Positions 46,487 to 58,332 are shown, counted from the stretch's first letter. The stretch is 64,000 nucleotides of DNA from Dictyophora rubrovolvata (GCA_029959195.1 CP114126.1:434001-498000), one strand, 5' to 3'. Notes: generated by a model not told the origin, from the sequence alone. A program made the numbers and translations.

Positions 46487-47554
46487 AATGGTAAGTTGTT
46501 TTCGCTACTGAACACTAATTCATCAGGCGGCTTTTTCTGCAGACCGTGTTTTTATTTGTGTTTCAGCCCTGTGTTGGCCCAATGTTAGCTAGCATAACCA
46601 GCGAATTTCAAGTTGAATTCATAACTCGAAAAGAAGACGCCCTTACCAGATGTATCGGAAAAACCAGGTATTGTAAATTGAAGGGAATTCAAATTCTAGT
46701 GTTTTTGAGGTATGCGAGGGCCGAATGTTACGCGTCAATCCAGAGCAAGAATAATTGAGAAGTACAGAATTTGACACGCGCTCTACGACTTCTATTTGGA
46801 TACTTTCTGTGAGAGAATCAATCGCCCAGATGGAATCGCTAGCGGGTGGGTTTTGAAAGCAAACGATGTCTTGCTTGCAGAATGCGCCCCGTTGCCACAG
46901 ACGTGAGGCGGATTATCTAATTACTACAATGTCTCCGTGCATACTAGTAATGTTCAACCCACGTAGAAACTGCATATCAGGACTGACGTCTTCTCAATTT
47001 AAAAGCGTTTTTTTTGCAAGATTCGAAAACGTGAAAATTATGTCAGTATGGCTTGGTGCATACATAGGCGGCGGAAATACTACGTTGACCCATTAATTCG
47101 ATCTTTATGCACGCGACACAGTGAATTATGTTTACCTACGAGATAAACGTCCGACCCGACAACTCTATCGTAGTGGTATATTGATTAATGACCGAACGAA
47201 GCAAATCTATGAATTACAACTACGCTGTATATACTGTAATGCCTATGTTTGATGATTGAGATAAGATAGAGATAAGTAATGAACGTCGAATGGGCATGAA
47301 GTACATGTGAGAAATGGAGAGATGAAAAGGCCCTAAGGATATGGTGAATGGCAGATAAATAGTAAAAAGTCAATGAAACGGAACATCCATGTGTATACAA
47401 AGACAAAGAAGCTCCGATTTGATTGAAGGATATAGAAAAGCGATGTTGACAAATGAGAATAAAGAAGGGTAAAAGTTGACGCTAGCAACGCAAAATTGAA
47501 ACCAAGGCTAAAGAAATCAAATCACCACAACCAGATCCAGAAAGCTTTTTGAAT
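46487..47554. other. Long intergenic stretch upstream of the coiled-coil protein gene
   Basis: A 1068-bp gap, the longest in the window. It should hold the promoter of the minus-strand gene starting at 46486 and the 3' flank of the membrane-protein gene ending at 47555. No exon chain, tRNA or repeat is evident on either strand. Confidence 0.5.
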
Positions 47555-48530
47555 TTAAACATCCGGGGGACGACCAGTTGAATTGGGGGGTATCGACACA
47601 GGAGGACACGGGGCTGACATCACATTCAAGTTAGAGCCAGAAGTCGGCGCATCTGAGACTGGTATCGAAGTCTGTAATATTGGGATGTCGTTAGGGATAT
47701 CAATGGTCGGGGTTGTACCAGAAGGGACATCTGGTGCTGTGCTTGCGCTCGGGCTTGGATATGTGTTTGTGCTCTCGTTCCCACCAGAGCTGCTACCTAC
47801 AACAGCGTCGTAGTCTGGTGCATTCTGATAGGGCGGAGGAGGAATAATTCTATCTCCCAAATTAAGTATCCTGCCAGGCCGAAGGAGGGCCAGGGTCCTC
47901 TCCACCTCCCCTACCTCAGGCGTTGGGGATCCCCTGGATGAAGGCGTCTTTCGGTAGACGTAGATACATCTCGCAATAGCAAGTAAAACGACTAGTCCAA
48001 CGACACCTCCTAGGACTTCAAAAAATATTTGTGTTACGCTAGGCCCCGAAGAGTGGTGAGTCGGAGTTGATGGAAAGGGGTGAGGATGGGAGGGTGGATG
48101 GAAAGATGTGTTGGAAGAATTGGATTGCTGCGACGATGAGGGATTAGGATTAGGTGGATGGTGCGGAAATGGAGCGCCTGGAGACGAAGGGCGCTGCGTC
48201 ACAGGTGCGTGGGTTGACTGAAGGGTCGAGTGATGTCCTATCGGTGTTGAAAGGAGCGACGGAGAGGAGAACGGAAGATGGGGTGTTGCGGCCGCACCCT
48301 GTGGATTTGAGTGAGAAGGCGCAGCATCAAATGCGCTTGTTGGGTGAAAAGAAGATGGTTTTGAAGAAGAAACAGTGGAGGTATTTTGAACAACCTCAGG
48401 CGCGGGCTTTCTGCAAAGAAATAAGCTCCATAGAAGGACGATTGATAGCGTGTGAAACGTACATGGCTAGAACATGAAGGAGCTGCAGAGGCAGGATAAG
48501 GAGCGGAAACACATACCCCCCAGCCAACAT
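47555..48530 (-). CDS. Single-pass type I membrane protein with PPPPY tail motif
   Basis: Not recognised by name. The start MLAGGYVFPLLILPLQLLHV at 48530 is a signal peptide; a GTACGT...TTTGCAG intron joins it to IKPAPEVVQNTSTVSSSKPS. The outer part is about 100 residues rich in Ser, Thr, Pro and His (SSPGAPFPHHPPNPNPSSS). One transmembrane segment follows: IFFEVLGGVVGLVVLLAIAR, then the stop-transfer charge YVYRK. The inner tail of about 150 residues contains RIIPPPPYQNAPDYD, a PPxY motif of the kind bound by WW domains of Rsp5-type ubiquitin ligases, and ends STGRPPDV. Architecture resembles wall-stress sensors or mucin-like fungal receptors, but no Cys-rich WSC domain is present. Confidence 0.7.
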
Positions 48531-48847
48531 GACTTTTTTCACGGCAAAAAGAGAGTTGGACAAGGAGAAGAAGACATGGGATCCAAACGACCGATAGTCG
48601 AGTTCGAGATACCCAAGATGTATCGAATAATACTGGTGTGCCGTGACGGTCACGCTGAGCCGTGCGACCGAGTTCCAGAGATTTTACTGCATGCGGAATG
48701 CCGATTAAAAATAGAAGAAAAAGTCTATTTTTGACTCATTTTTTAGAAATGTGTTTACAGCGTAGAGAGGGATATCAACAATCAACATGCAAAACAACAA
48801 CCGGAATAAGTACCAATTACATAGCACTACGGCTGGGGTATATTGAA
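48531..48847. other. Intergenic stretch without a visible gene
   Basis: A 317-bp gap between two minus-strand genes, holding the promoter of the membrane-protein gene. Nothing else is seen. Confidence 0.45.
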
Positions 48848-49549
48848 CTACAGGATTTCATCGAGGGCGTCCGTAGGAAGCGCATTGACAATCGCGGTGA
48901 GATGCAAAAGGTCGTCTCCTCCATCATCACTCGGCGTAGCTGACTCGGAGAGTGTCGTCGTAATCGTCGCAGAAGCGGTCGTCGTCGCTCTGCAGGCTGA
49001 GCGCAAACCCGAGCGGGACTCGTAGACAATAATGTTATTGGCGTCACCATTGCCCAAATTGCTACCAGGGTAGAAAATGTTGCCACCAGTATTAGCGGTT
49101 CCGTTGTACTGATAACTACCAGATTCTCCTTGCTGATAACTGCCACTGGACTCAACCTCCGTATCGTTACCGACGTTCGTGATATTAACCGAGGAGACAG
49201 ATAAAGCGGAAGAGTGCCCATTGAATCCACGAGCATGAAAATCTTTTTTTTTTGAGTCCTTGAATTTGTGGCACTCCACGTTCTTTCCGTGTTCCTGGTA
49301 CGAAGGAAAGAGTATAAAGATCCGCATATATGCGTATATGCACAAACATACATCTTTGTAAAACCGTTTCCCTTTCTCACATTTTACCGGCTTGAAAGAT
49401 TTTTTGTGATCGTCCTAAAATGTTTAGGTAAATACGAAATACCAACTTCCTAGTGAAGCGATGGCACATACGAATGCAGGAGCCGCGGAAGAGACAGAGA
49501 AAAACGCGAAGAGACAGAGAGAGACAAATACTGTAGTTAAGGCACGCAT
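48848..49549 (-). CDS. Small secreted protein of unknown function
   Basis: The start MRALTTVFVSLCLFAFFS at 49549 is a signal peptide ending near SSAAPAF, followed by a GTATGT intron. A later exon (acceptor near 49295) gives EHGKNVECHKFKDSKKKDFH and NGHSSALSVSSVNITNVGND. Then come a Gly/Ser/Tyr/Asn-rich stretch (SSGSYQQGESGSYQYNGTA, NIFYPGSNLGNGDAN) and a Thr-rich part RATTTASATITTTLSES. It ends NALPTDALDEIL. It has few cysteines, several potential N-glycosylation sites (NIT, NGT) and no GPI signal. No family recognised. The joint between signal exon and body is uncertain. It is divergent from the dioxygenase gene, with 379 bp between starts. Confidence 0.6.
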
Positions 49550-49928
49550 GACGATGTGAGTGAATGTACTTGATGAGGCAATGTAAGACTGAGATTAAGG
49601 AACGTAAAAATGGGAGGAAAAGACGCGTTAAGAGAGAGAATTCAAGACTGTGCCCCTTTTATAGGAAGAACACATCGTCGCCTTATGTAAAAGGGAAAAA
49701 TAAAAACCAAGGATCGTCGGTCACGCCCCCATCACGTGCTATATGAATATTACCTTGAAAAGGGTAAAATATGGCTTCATCTGAAGTCTACGGCATTGAA
49801 GGGCTCAAGCGCCCGAGGGTTATGTATACAGTATGCTTACGCGTTACGAATTCTAAGTTCTGCATCACAGTCACGCCTGTCCTCTTACCCTTCATTGGAT
49901 ATTTGCAGCTTCACAGAAAAAACAAGTA
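49550..49928. promoter_or_regulatory. Divergent promoter with a CACGTG site
   Basis: A 379-bp gap between the starts of the small secreted protein gene and the 2OG-Fe(II) oxygenase gene. A CACGTG palindrome lies at 49733-49738, the core bound by bHLH factors. No gene is seen. Confidence 0.4.
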
Positions 49929-51691
49929 ATGAACAAATCAATCTCCCGACTTCATGTACCTCGTATCCATCATAAAGCAGCTTACGGCACGCGATTACGT
50001 TTGTTAGCAACTTTAGCCAAACAAAATCCAAGTCCAGACAATCGTGATACTTCGTTCCATATTCCCATCATCGATTTCGGTGCATTTAAAGACCCAGGCG
50101 CTTCTGTTGTGCAGAAGAAACATACAGCTAAGGATATTGTGTGCGCATTTAAAGAAGTCCGTTTTATCTTACTTTTTGTGATCTTGGCATCGTTATTGAT
50201 AGTAGTCACTCCGATATGCATGCGTATCTAGGTTGGGTTCGTGTATTTAAAAGGTCACGGCATATCGGATGAGGTTATTCAGAATGCTTTCAAGAAGGTA
50301 GACATCGTACATGTGATCTAAAAATATTTCATTCTATCGTTAAGTAATTTGTAGAGTGATGCCTTTTTTGCATTACCATCAAGTACCAAGGCATGTGTCG
50401 GCAAGTGGGCATCTTTTGCAAAAGCCAGCTAATTTGATGCCAATTTTGATAGAATACATTAGCCTGGGGTGGCATGTCTGTCCAATTCTACATCGTGATT
50501 AGTTCACTAAGTCCGTATCGTTAGACCCGAGGAGTAACAGAGGCTATGTCGCCACAGGAAGGGAAAGAGTGACGCAGATTTCTGATCGTAAGCGGTACAA
50601 GATTCCAGTTTCACTTTTCTAATATATAGGGTTAAATGTTCTGTTCTAGCACAACAAATAGCTGCACTTCGCGTGAAAGCACCCGATGCTAAAGAATCAA
50701 TGGAGATAGGTCGTGACTGGGATCCTGTTTACAAAAATAAATGGCCCCTTGATTCGGATGTTCCAGGATTCAAAGATTTTATGAAACGTTTTTTTCAAGT
50801 GTGTCATTAAGAATCGACTTCATTATTTACTGTTAAACTTCTCGCCTATAGACGTGTCATGAGCTACATGTGACCGTTCTCAACTCTGTCGCACTTGGCC
50901 TAGGACTTGACGAACGATTTTTTGATCCTTATATCAACGAGCAATACCATAATTTAAGGCGCGCAATTTGTTCTAAACTTTCATCTTCATAAAACTGATC
51001 TTTAGCTCATAGGTTATTATCCTACCCTCCGGTCAAAACTTCCATCCTAAAACAGCAAGGACAAGCTCGTGCAGGAGTTCATTCAGGTGACTTACGTCCC
51101 CATTGCTCAATTTCATTTCTGGCATTGATTATGTCGACTTTTATCTACAAACCTAGACTATGGCACTTTGACATTTGTGTTTCAAGATATGGTAAGTTCT
51201 TGTTTTAAAATTTCCAAATAACTTCACAGATCTTTTCACCCTCTTCAGGTCGGAGGTTTGGAAGTTCAGAAGCCTAACGCTGAAGAGTTTTATCCTGCCA
51301 CTCCTATCGTAAAATAGGCTACCACTACCCTCCTAAATTACCCCTGATCATTTATTTTTCTCAGGAAGACACAATCGTCGTAAATGTTGGCGATCTCCTC
51401 GCACGCTGGTCAAATGATACATTGCGTAGTACTTTACATCGTGTCGTCGCTCCACGTACGAAAGTAGGCAGTGAGGAGTACACGCCAAAGCGGCAATCAA
51501 TTGCGTTCTTCTGTAACCCAAATGGGGGGGCGAATATCACTTGTCTTCCTACTTGTAATCCCGATAAAGCGAAATACCCACCCATTACAACTGAGCAATA
51601 CATCGTGAAGCGGTGAGTGGTATCAATAGCTCATTTTCGGCAAAGTTGGCTTTAACATATGCCGCGTAGGCTCTCCGAGACTTATGATTGA
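49929..51691 (+). CDS. 2-oxoglutarate/Fe(II)-dependent oxygenase (isopenicillin-N-synthase-like)
   Basis: Non-haem iron oxygenase of the DIOX_N / 2OG-FeII_Oxy superfamily. The start MNKSISRLHVPRIHHKAAYG is basic and might target mitochondria. DIOX_N follows: HIPIIDFGAFKDPG, AKDIVCAFKEVGFVYLKGHG, FALPSSTK, LAWDPRSNRGYVATGRERVT. Then CHELHVTVLNSVALGLGLDE and YHNLRLLSYPPVKTSILKQQ. The iron ligands sit in GVHSDYGTLTFVFQD (His-x-Asp) and RSTLHRVVAP (second His), with the 2OG-binding Arg following in KRQSIAFFCNP. The last exon gives RLSETYD at 51691. One intron at 50391-50452 fits best with a GC donor. The substrate is unknown; flavonoid, gibberellin-like or sterol-type roles cannot be distinguished. 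Confidence 0.88.
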
Positions 51692-51754
51692 GTGTTTATC
51701 TATTTCAAAAGCTTTCATTCTAAGCACCTCATGATGTCGTCCAGGCCGTCGGTC

Positions 51755-54071
51755 CTACCCATATCGTTTATCCTCACCATCTCTTGAGAACCAATCTTCT
51801 TTTTCTTGAATCTCTTCTTGCGAAGCATAATTTATAATAACGGATTTACTCTGGGAATCTGCGCGAGATGTGTCATAAGCAATAAGCTAGGCTTGAAAGG
51901 AATGCTTACAGTGCTCGAAAGCCTCGATACCATTCTCCCGGCCGATTCCACTTTCTTTCATTCCGCCCCTTGAGAGCAATATAAGTACAGGGTTGTGTAT
52001 GCATAAATTTATATACCATGGTGAGCTGGGGTCATTTCGATGGTGACAATTGACCCAAACAAGACCGCTCTCAATTTCCGCGCTCACGCGATGGGCTCTT
52101 GAAAGATCATTGGTCCATATGCCAGCCCCCAAGCCTTAAAAGATAATGACTAGGTTCGTCCTAATACCAAATGTATGGTCCTACCGTATTTTGTTGCATT
52201 AGCCAACTTTATACCTTCCTGCTCCTCCTACAAAGACAATATTAACATTGAAATACAACAAAGATTAGGAAAACCGGTGTACACTGAATTTCTTAACGAC
52301 GACGACGGGGCCAAATATTTCTTCCTGCCATAGCTCATCTGAGACATGGATGTCTTCAATTACCGTTGGCGCATAGAAAAAGCCTTGCGACAGATCAAAA
52401 CCATCTAAAGGCGATAAGCCTGTTAGTCTTTGTCCTCCCATGAGAAGTTTGCCGGAGGATCGATTAGACACCATAGATTCAACTCGAGCTAGGGCCAGAG
52501 AAGATACGACGGGACCCATAGTTGTAGCAGGGTTGAGGGCTGTCAGCGGGGTATATCAGCACTATGTTAAAACTGTAAGACGGGCAAGGTCACGATTTCC
52601 TATCCTGCTGGTAATACTTCTGGTCTTATCCAAAAAGTGAGATATAAATTCCTCGTAAGTTTCGGACTGCACGAGCAATCTAGTCGCAGAGACACATGTT
52701 TGTCCCGAGGCAATGAATGCTGCAAACGCCCTGGAAACAAAATTCAAAAGGATAGTGGAACGGTTTGGACGAGTTGGACCTACGACCCGTTCACAGCAGC
52801 CTTAACACATGCGTCCTTGAATATCAAGATTGGTGCCTGAATGGATGATTCTCTTAAATCTCTTTGAACCAATATGTAGACTACAAATACCTTTCCTCCT
52901 AGCTCCGCCGTGTAATTTCCTAGATTTTGACCAACAATACGACCTATTTCTCGGCCTGTTTTTGTCCCAGCCTTTTGACCCAACAGATTCAAATTCTCTA
53001 CGCAAGGAAATAAAGAAAATGTAAAAGGCATACAGTTATATCAATTTTCTTGATTCTAGGATCGGATATTAACTCTTTCCCGGTAGTAGAGCCTCCACCG
53101 GAAAGGACCTGGAGTATACCAGACGGGACTGCATTTCCTTGTCTAAAAAAGTGATGAGAATTAAAGGAACCCTCGTACCACCGACATCAGCAGCCATTTG
53201 TGCGAATTCCAAAACTGATATAGGTGCCAACTGAATAGTTGTTGACTTAGACTAACTGTGTAGCAGAGAACTGAATTAAGACCGACCTCAGATGGTTTGA
53301 CAATAACACTGTTTCCCATGGCTAGAGCAGGCGCAATTTTTTTTACCGCAATAAGAAGGGGGTGATTAAATGGCTTATTTCGCAATCAGCTAGCTTCTTT
53401 AGAAAGACTTTTCCGAAGACGTACAGTGATTTGGGCTACGACACCAAGCGGAATCCGAGTAACATAGTTTAATAACTTTCCCTGAGTTGGAGCAATGAAG
53501 TTTTGGTATGTACGCAGCAATGCTGCATAATAATCTCTTTGATGCAATGTATTATATTTAAGGACTAGGGGTCCGAGCTAAACTTACAACCTAGTATCCA
53601 GGATAGCCGTCAGAAATGAGTCTGAATCAACTAATGATTTGGCTCACCATTCAGGAAGTCGGGTTAATTGTACCCTCATTTCTCTAGTCGCTCTGCCTAT
53701 AATAAGAGAACAATCCAGAATGATCACGGTCGTCTACAAATGGCATTGATACCTGTTTGTAAAGACTCCAAAGCGGCCAATTCAGGAACTTTGGACTCCA
53801 AAGACCTCGCCAGACGAGATAAGACTATTGATCTTTGGAGCATACTCGCTGTGGACCAAGTTCCATTCTCGAATGCGGCTTGAGCGACGTCGATGGCTTC
53901 ACGCACTTCCGCTTTGGAAGCACTAACGACATCGGTTATTTTCTCTCCAGTTGCGGGATTTACCACTGGAATGCTAAAGCCGAAAATAACTGCATGTATT
54001 TCATTGCTGGAGGAATAAAAAAATGTCTGACATTTGACTGTCTGAAGTTGGACGAAAGCCCGGACGTCCAT
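51755..54071 (-). CDS. Aldehyde dehydrogenase, possibly 2-aminomuconate semialdehyde dehydrogenase
   Basis: Second aldehyde dehydrogenase of the window, only distantly like the one at 15439. The N-terminus has IPVVNPATGEKITDVVSASK and NGTWSTASMLQRSIVLSRLA. Later exons carry IAPALAMGNSVIVKPSE, PSGILQVLSGGGSTTGKEL, GTKTGREIG, AELGGK and the catalytic Cys in FIASGQTCVSATRLLVQS. Then WQEEIFGPVVVVKKF, SGLVWVNCHHRNDPSSPWGG, GMKESGIGRENGIEAF and, across an intron, HYSQSKSVIINYAS before TAG at 51755. The start is uncertain; the in-frame ATG at 54071 is used. The gene shares a short divergent promoter with the ACMSD-type decarboxylase, whose product spontaneously or enzymatically yields the aldehyde that an aminomuconate semialdehyde dehydrogenase would use. 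That substrate is an inference from context. Confidence 0.85.
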
Positions 54072-54268
54072 GACGTCCTCCAGCGATAAAAGAAGTGTAT
54101 AGTTCTTTAACCTAGGAATATTTAGAGATTGCACAAGTTCTCATGTTTATTGAGAACATACGGAAATACGAGGGACCCGAAAGGTCATCGAAGTCACCGT
54201 TTGTTCAAAAAGTTCTCGCGATCCACTCCGACGTTACGCGAGGGCCAAGCGTTCAGCTTCCCAGATCT

Positions 54269-55649
54269 ATGACCTCCTCTCGTTTCCTCGTCGACATACA
54301 CACCCATGTATACCTTCCACGATACGTAACACTTCTTAGAAACAGAGCTCAGGTTCCTAGGATATCGTCTTCTCTGAACAACGCTGGAAAGGAGGAATTC
54401 AGGTTGCATATACTGCCCAATGAACCAAGTGGTGGAAGACCTGTTGGTCCTCAGGTGAGCTTCGTATTTGTGGATTGCTGCCGTCATGCATTTACTGATT
54501 TGATAATGGCAGTATTGGGACAGAGAGGAGAAACTCAAGTTCATGGATGCCCATAATATAAGCATATCTGTCGTAAGGTAGGATTGAACGCGGAGAATTG
54601 TAATTTACTCAGCATCTTCCAATTGAAGTCCTGCAAACCCCTGGCTCGACTTTCTTGACCTATCCGGAACGGCAGAGATGGCGGATTCCCTGAATAACGA
54701 TCTGGAGTCGTTATGCTCAAGTTCGCCCAGTATCCGTGCGCCAGACGAACGCGTTTTGAAACGTTTATACGCGTTTGGCGTTTTACCTCTTGTGCCTTTC
54801 ATACCGCTATCCTCGGTTCTCGGTTCAATAGAAAAAGTGGCGTCGTTGACCCACGTAAAAGGAATTATCATGGGTACCAAAGGCCTTGGAAAAGGATTAG
54901 ATGACGATGCACTAGAACCTGTCTGGTCATTATTATCAAAGGAGAAACTAGTCGTCTTTCTCCACCCCCATTACGGCGTGGAAGCAGCTTGGGGTGAAAA
55001 GGATAATGGTCACGTATTGCCACTTGCCCTTGGCTTTCCTTTCGAAACCACTACGGTATATGATGATTGACTGTCTTACTACAGTTAGGAATATCAGATG
55101 TTAACTAATTCACTAGGCCATTACACGGCTGATTCTCTCCGGCGTATTAGATCGCCATCCTGGGCTTCGGTTACTCATTGCCCACTCTGGCGCAGCTCTG
55201 CCCGTATTGTCCTCGAGACTGGCATCATGCATACATCATGACCCCGTTGTGGCGTCCAAACTCAAACATGACGCTCGATACTAGTACATAAATATGCCCT
55301 TCTTTCCTACGAGCATGACGTTCTAATACTTTTTTTTTTTTGCTTCAGTCTTGGAAAACTATGGTATGATGCCGTAGCATACGGAGCAGAAGAGCTCGAC
55401 TTTGTGAGTCGAGTTGTCGAACGGTCTGCGCGGTACGCCTGTCCGGCGCAAGTTGGAACGGAAAGGATCATGTTTGGGACAGATCACCCTTTCTTCCCTC
55501 CACTCAAAGCGGCCGACAAATGGATGAGCGTTGTGGAGAACTTGGATGCGATAGAAAATATTCCAAGCTGGACTGGAGAGCAAAAAGACGGTGTTTGTGG
55601 AAATAACGCTATAAATTTACTTGGTCTAGGGAGTGTATCTACCGCATAA
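54269..55649 (+). CDS. ACMSD-type amidohydrolase (aminocarboxymuconate semialdehyde decarboxylase)
   Basis: Metal-dependent decarboxylase of the amidohydrolase superfamily. ACMSD removes CO2 from 2-amino-3-carboxymuconate 6-semialdehyde, diverting tryptophan breakdown away from quinolinate and NAD. The chosen start MTSSRFLVDIHTHVYLPRYV puts the HxH metal site near residue 10, as usual. EEFRLHILPNEPSGGRPVG, YWDREEKLKFMDAHNIS and ANPWLDFL follow. The core has LNNDLESLCSSSP, GVLPLVPFIPLSSVLGSIE, GIIMGTKGLGKGLDD, FLHPHYGVEAAWG, LPLALGFPFETTTA, LRLLIAHSGAALPVLSSRLA and ERIMFGTDHPFFPPL. The metal-binding His and Asp positions (HTH, HPH, HSG, TDH) are all present. Related fungal decarboxylases with other substrates exist, so activity is probable rather than certain. 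Confidence 0.88.
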
Positions 55650-55657
55650 AACCGTTC

Positions 55658-56859
55658 CTATTGCGAGCTTGTTACCATTTCTTGCTTGGAAAGCTGTACT
55701 TTGAGACTGAAATCTATATGCTGAACGCTCTGATGAACTGCACTTGTACTCAAAATATCAACCTCTGACGGCAAATTATTATTTCCTTTGACCCATGATA
55801 TTTCTGTTGAGAATCAACTCACCATTGATGGCTCTTTCTTTCAAATTACCAATCTCGATTCCTCCGCTAGTCTCAATCAAGAATTTGCGTTTACCAGCCC
55901 ATCGTTCTTTCAACTTCCTTGCTGTACTAAACAAAGCTTCCCCCTCCATATTGTCGAGCATAATGACATCTGCACCAGCATCAATAGCTTCGTCGGCCTC
56001 AGCTTCCGATCTGACTTCGACATCGAGCAAAAGGCTGAATCCCCCGATCTCCCGAGCATGTTGAATAGCGGCGGTAATGGACCCTTTCAGAGGCCCCCAT
56101 GGTCAAAGTTGATGGAACACTATTATGCTCTATGCAACATACCTGATGACCAAATATGGTTATCCTTCAGCATAATCATGCTAGACAGATCATGCCGATG
56201 GGTGTCTATTCCGCCAACCAGCATGCCATACTTCTCTACGAGACGGAACCCTTATTCGAGTTAGGCACCGACTTGAACATGGAATCTCCTGAGATTTAGC
56301 CTACCTGGCGTGGTTTTTCTCGTTCCGGCAATAATTCCTTTAAACCCATTTTCTCGAGCAATATCTCTGAATTGCCTCGATCTGTGTGAATGATTTAGTT
56401 GACGGGGGATCCAAAATTATTATTTTTCCTTTTCATACTGACTTCGTCGCGATACCGCTACATCTGGCCAATATGTTCAGTGCAACACGTTCCCCTAATA
56501 ACAAGTGTCTGGCCTTTCCGGTGATAGTCGCAACGTGCTTGATAGGCTGAAAAACCTCCCCTTCTTTTAGATGCCATTCTACCCTAGATTACGAGCACCG
56601 TTCATCACAAAAAAAAATCTCATTAACAAATAACCGAAGGCAATACCACGCACTGACAATCTAATTGTGCGAATACTTCGTTTATGAAAGGCACGCCAGC
56701 CAAAACGGCGGGTTGTTTTCCTTTGCCGAGGAGGAACGCTTGTCGAGTAACTTCGCCAACGACATACCCACCATAATCGAAGGAGGGTGCATCCTCAGCC
56801 AACCAAGTTGTAACAACAGATCTCCAACTGGGAGGAAGTAGATGTGCGTATTCGGGCAT
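55658..56859 (-). CDS. BNA6: Quinolinate phosphoribosyltransferase (carboxylating)
   Basis: Makes nicotinate mononucleotide from quinolinate and PRPP with loss of CO2, the entry to NAD from the kynurenine pathway. The start [20 protein letters not shown] is followed by [20 protein letters not shown] and [16 protein letters not shown]. Later exons give [47 protein letters not shown] with [11 protein letters not shown], and then [32 protein letters not shown] and FLIETSGGI. An intron before [20 protein letters not shown] restores the conserved end; TAG lies at 55658. All hallmark substrate-binding segments ([20 protein letters not shown]) can be read. Its stop is 8 bp from the ACMSD stop, tail to tail. 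Confidence 0.93.
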
Positions 56860-57054
56860 GTGGTTTGTTTTAAAGAAAAGCTTTTCGAGTTTCTAGAATA
56901 TCTGCGATGACGTGATCTCGATATTTGACGAATCACATGCACATACGAGGCAAATCGTGCGGAGATAATGCAAGGGGTTTTTTTAATAGCTAATAAAATG
57001 ACACAGCTAATAATCAAATTTTATTGTCGAACGAACGTCCAAACTACGTCCAAT

Positions 57055-58050
57055 TCATAACAAAGTCCAAAGATTGCTCAAAACCAAGACAAAGCATATC
57101 GCGTCACTGGCACTGACAGCAAATGACCTAGTTGCTCCACTGGAAGTCGGCTCTAGGGAAACTAATGAAGATGTCGCCCCCGAATTAGAACTGGTGCTGG
57201 AATTAGAAGAACTGGCACATAGATTCAATAATCAATTCACAAGGTTCGTATCTAAGAGAATTTCAAGTTCACATACGTGGCAGAACTAGTTATGGAAGAA
57301 CCGGGATTCGGAGAAGTTACGGTGGTGGGACTTGTGGGAGTGGTAATCAGGGTGAAAGTAGTAGGGCTAACGCTTGGAGCATTGACACTGTTGCCATTAG
57401 AGACGCCAGAAGAGGCCGGGCTACTTGCAGACGGGGTTATGGAAGGAGGAGAACCTATAACATGAATTGCCCCAATCAAGGATGAAGGATGTCATCGAGA
57501 AACTCACCCGAAGTACTGCCGGGGGCTCCATTGGTTGAGCTGGCAGGGGTGCTTGAAGATGACGTGGAAGAATTGGGCGATGATGATGACGACGGCAGCG
57601 GCGTTGATGGTGGTGGGCTGCTAGTGCTAGTGCTCGATGAACCGGAGGAGGTTATATCAATCTGAGGAGACTGCGCAAGAATAGTATCGGGGTCTTGCGC
57701 TGACTTGATAATGTTGACTTGAAATCCACTACCGGTAGGCAAAGTGGCTGAGAAAGTCACAGAGCCTTGCGTTCCATCGACATTTGGCACAAGAATCTGC
57801 TTGAAAACCCCGAGCTGAACCTGTGGAAGATTGCACCAGATGAGATGACACTCTTCAGATTCAAAGGCCGTACCAAAGATATCGCGAATGTTGTTGGATC
57901 GGTATTAACCTCAACCCACGACACCGTATGCTCTCCAGTAGCAGACCATGTAGTCCCTTGGCTGGGGCTTGTTACCATAATAGCCCTCGAGGACATTACG
58001 AACCACAACAAAAGAGCAACACGAATGCACAGCTGGTTATTCCTCAACAT
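57055..58050 (-). CDS. Kre9/Knh1-like GPI-anchored wall protein
   Basis: The start MLRNNQLCIRVALLLWFVMS is a signal peptide. The mature part IMVTSPSQGTTWSATGEHTV / SWVEVNTDPTTFAISLV matches the Kre9/Knh1-like Ig-fold domain found at the N-terminus of many fungal surface proteins. After an intron come VPNVDGTQGSVTFSATLPTG and FQVNIIKSAQDPDTILAQSP, then a long Ser/Thr/Pro stretch (SSTSTSSPPPSTPLPSSSSS) over several exons. The C-terminus GATRSFAVSASDAICFVLVL SNLWTLL is written here in two parts; it forms a typical GPI-attachment signal before TGA at 57055. Likely plasma membrane or wall-bound, O-mannosylated. The gene lies directly downstream of the GPI deacylase gene on the same strand. Confidence 0.82.
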
Positions 58051-58332
58051 GTCTGATGATGAAAACTCGAAGAAAAGAGACACAGAGAGTAGTAGAAAAC
58101 AACAATAAGTATAAATGAGATCCTGTTCACGGAACATGCGGCGCCCCCACTTCTAGTGCTGGCAGCTTCCTGCTTCCTGCCTCGTTTTCATTCAATCCAG
58201 CCCACTAAATAGCCCTTCTGGCCCTTCTCATCTTGGCGCAATGAGTTAATGAAGATCGGTGATCATCGATAAATATATCTCACAGCAACTTATATAGGAC
58301 ACGTGGGTAACTAGTGGCTGGCGAGACTTCTA

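Noticed and set aside
46546-47096. Short plus-strand open frames in the long intergenic gap
   Set aside because: They lack similarity, splice partners and coding-like composition.
51361-51603. Minus-strand open frame across the oxygenase C-terminal exon
   Set aside because: The plus strand carries the conserved iron and 2OG-binding motifs; the minus frame is a shadow.
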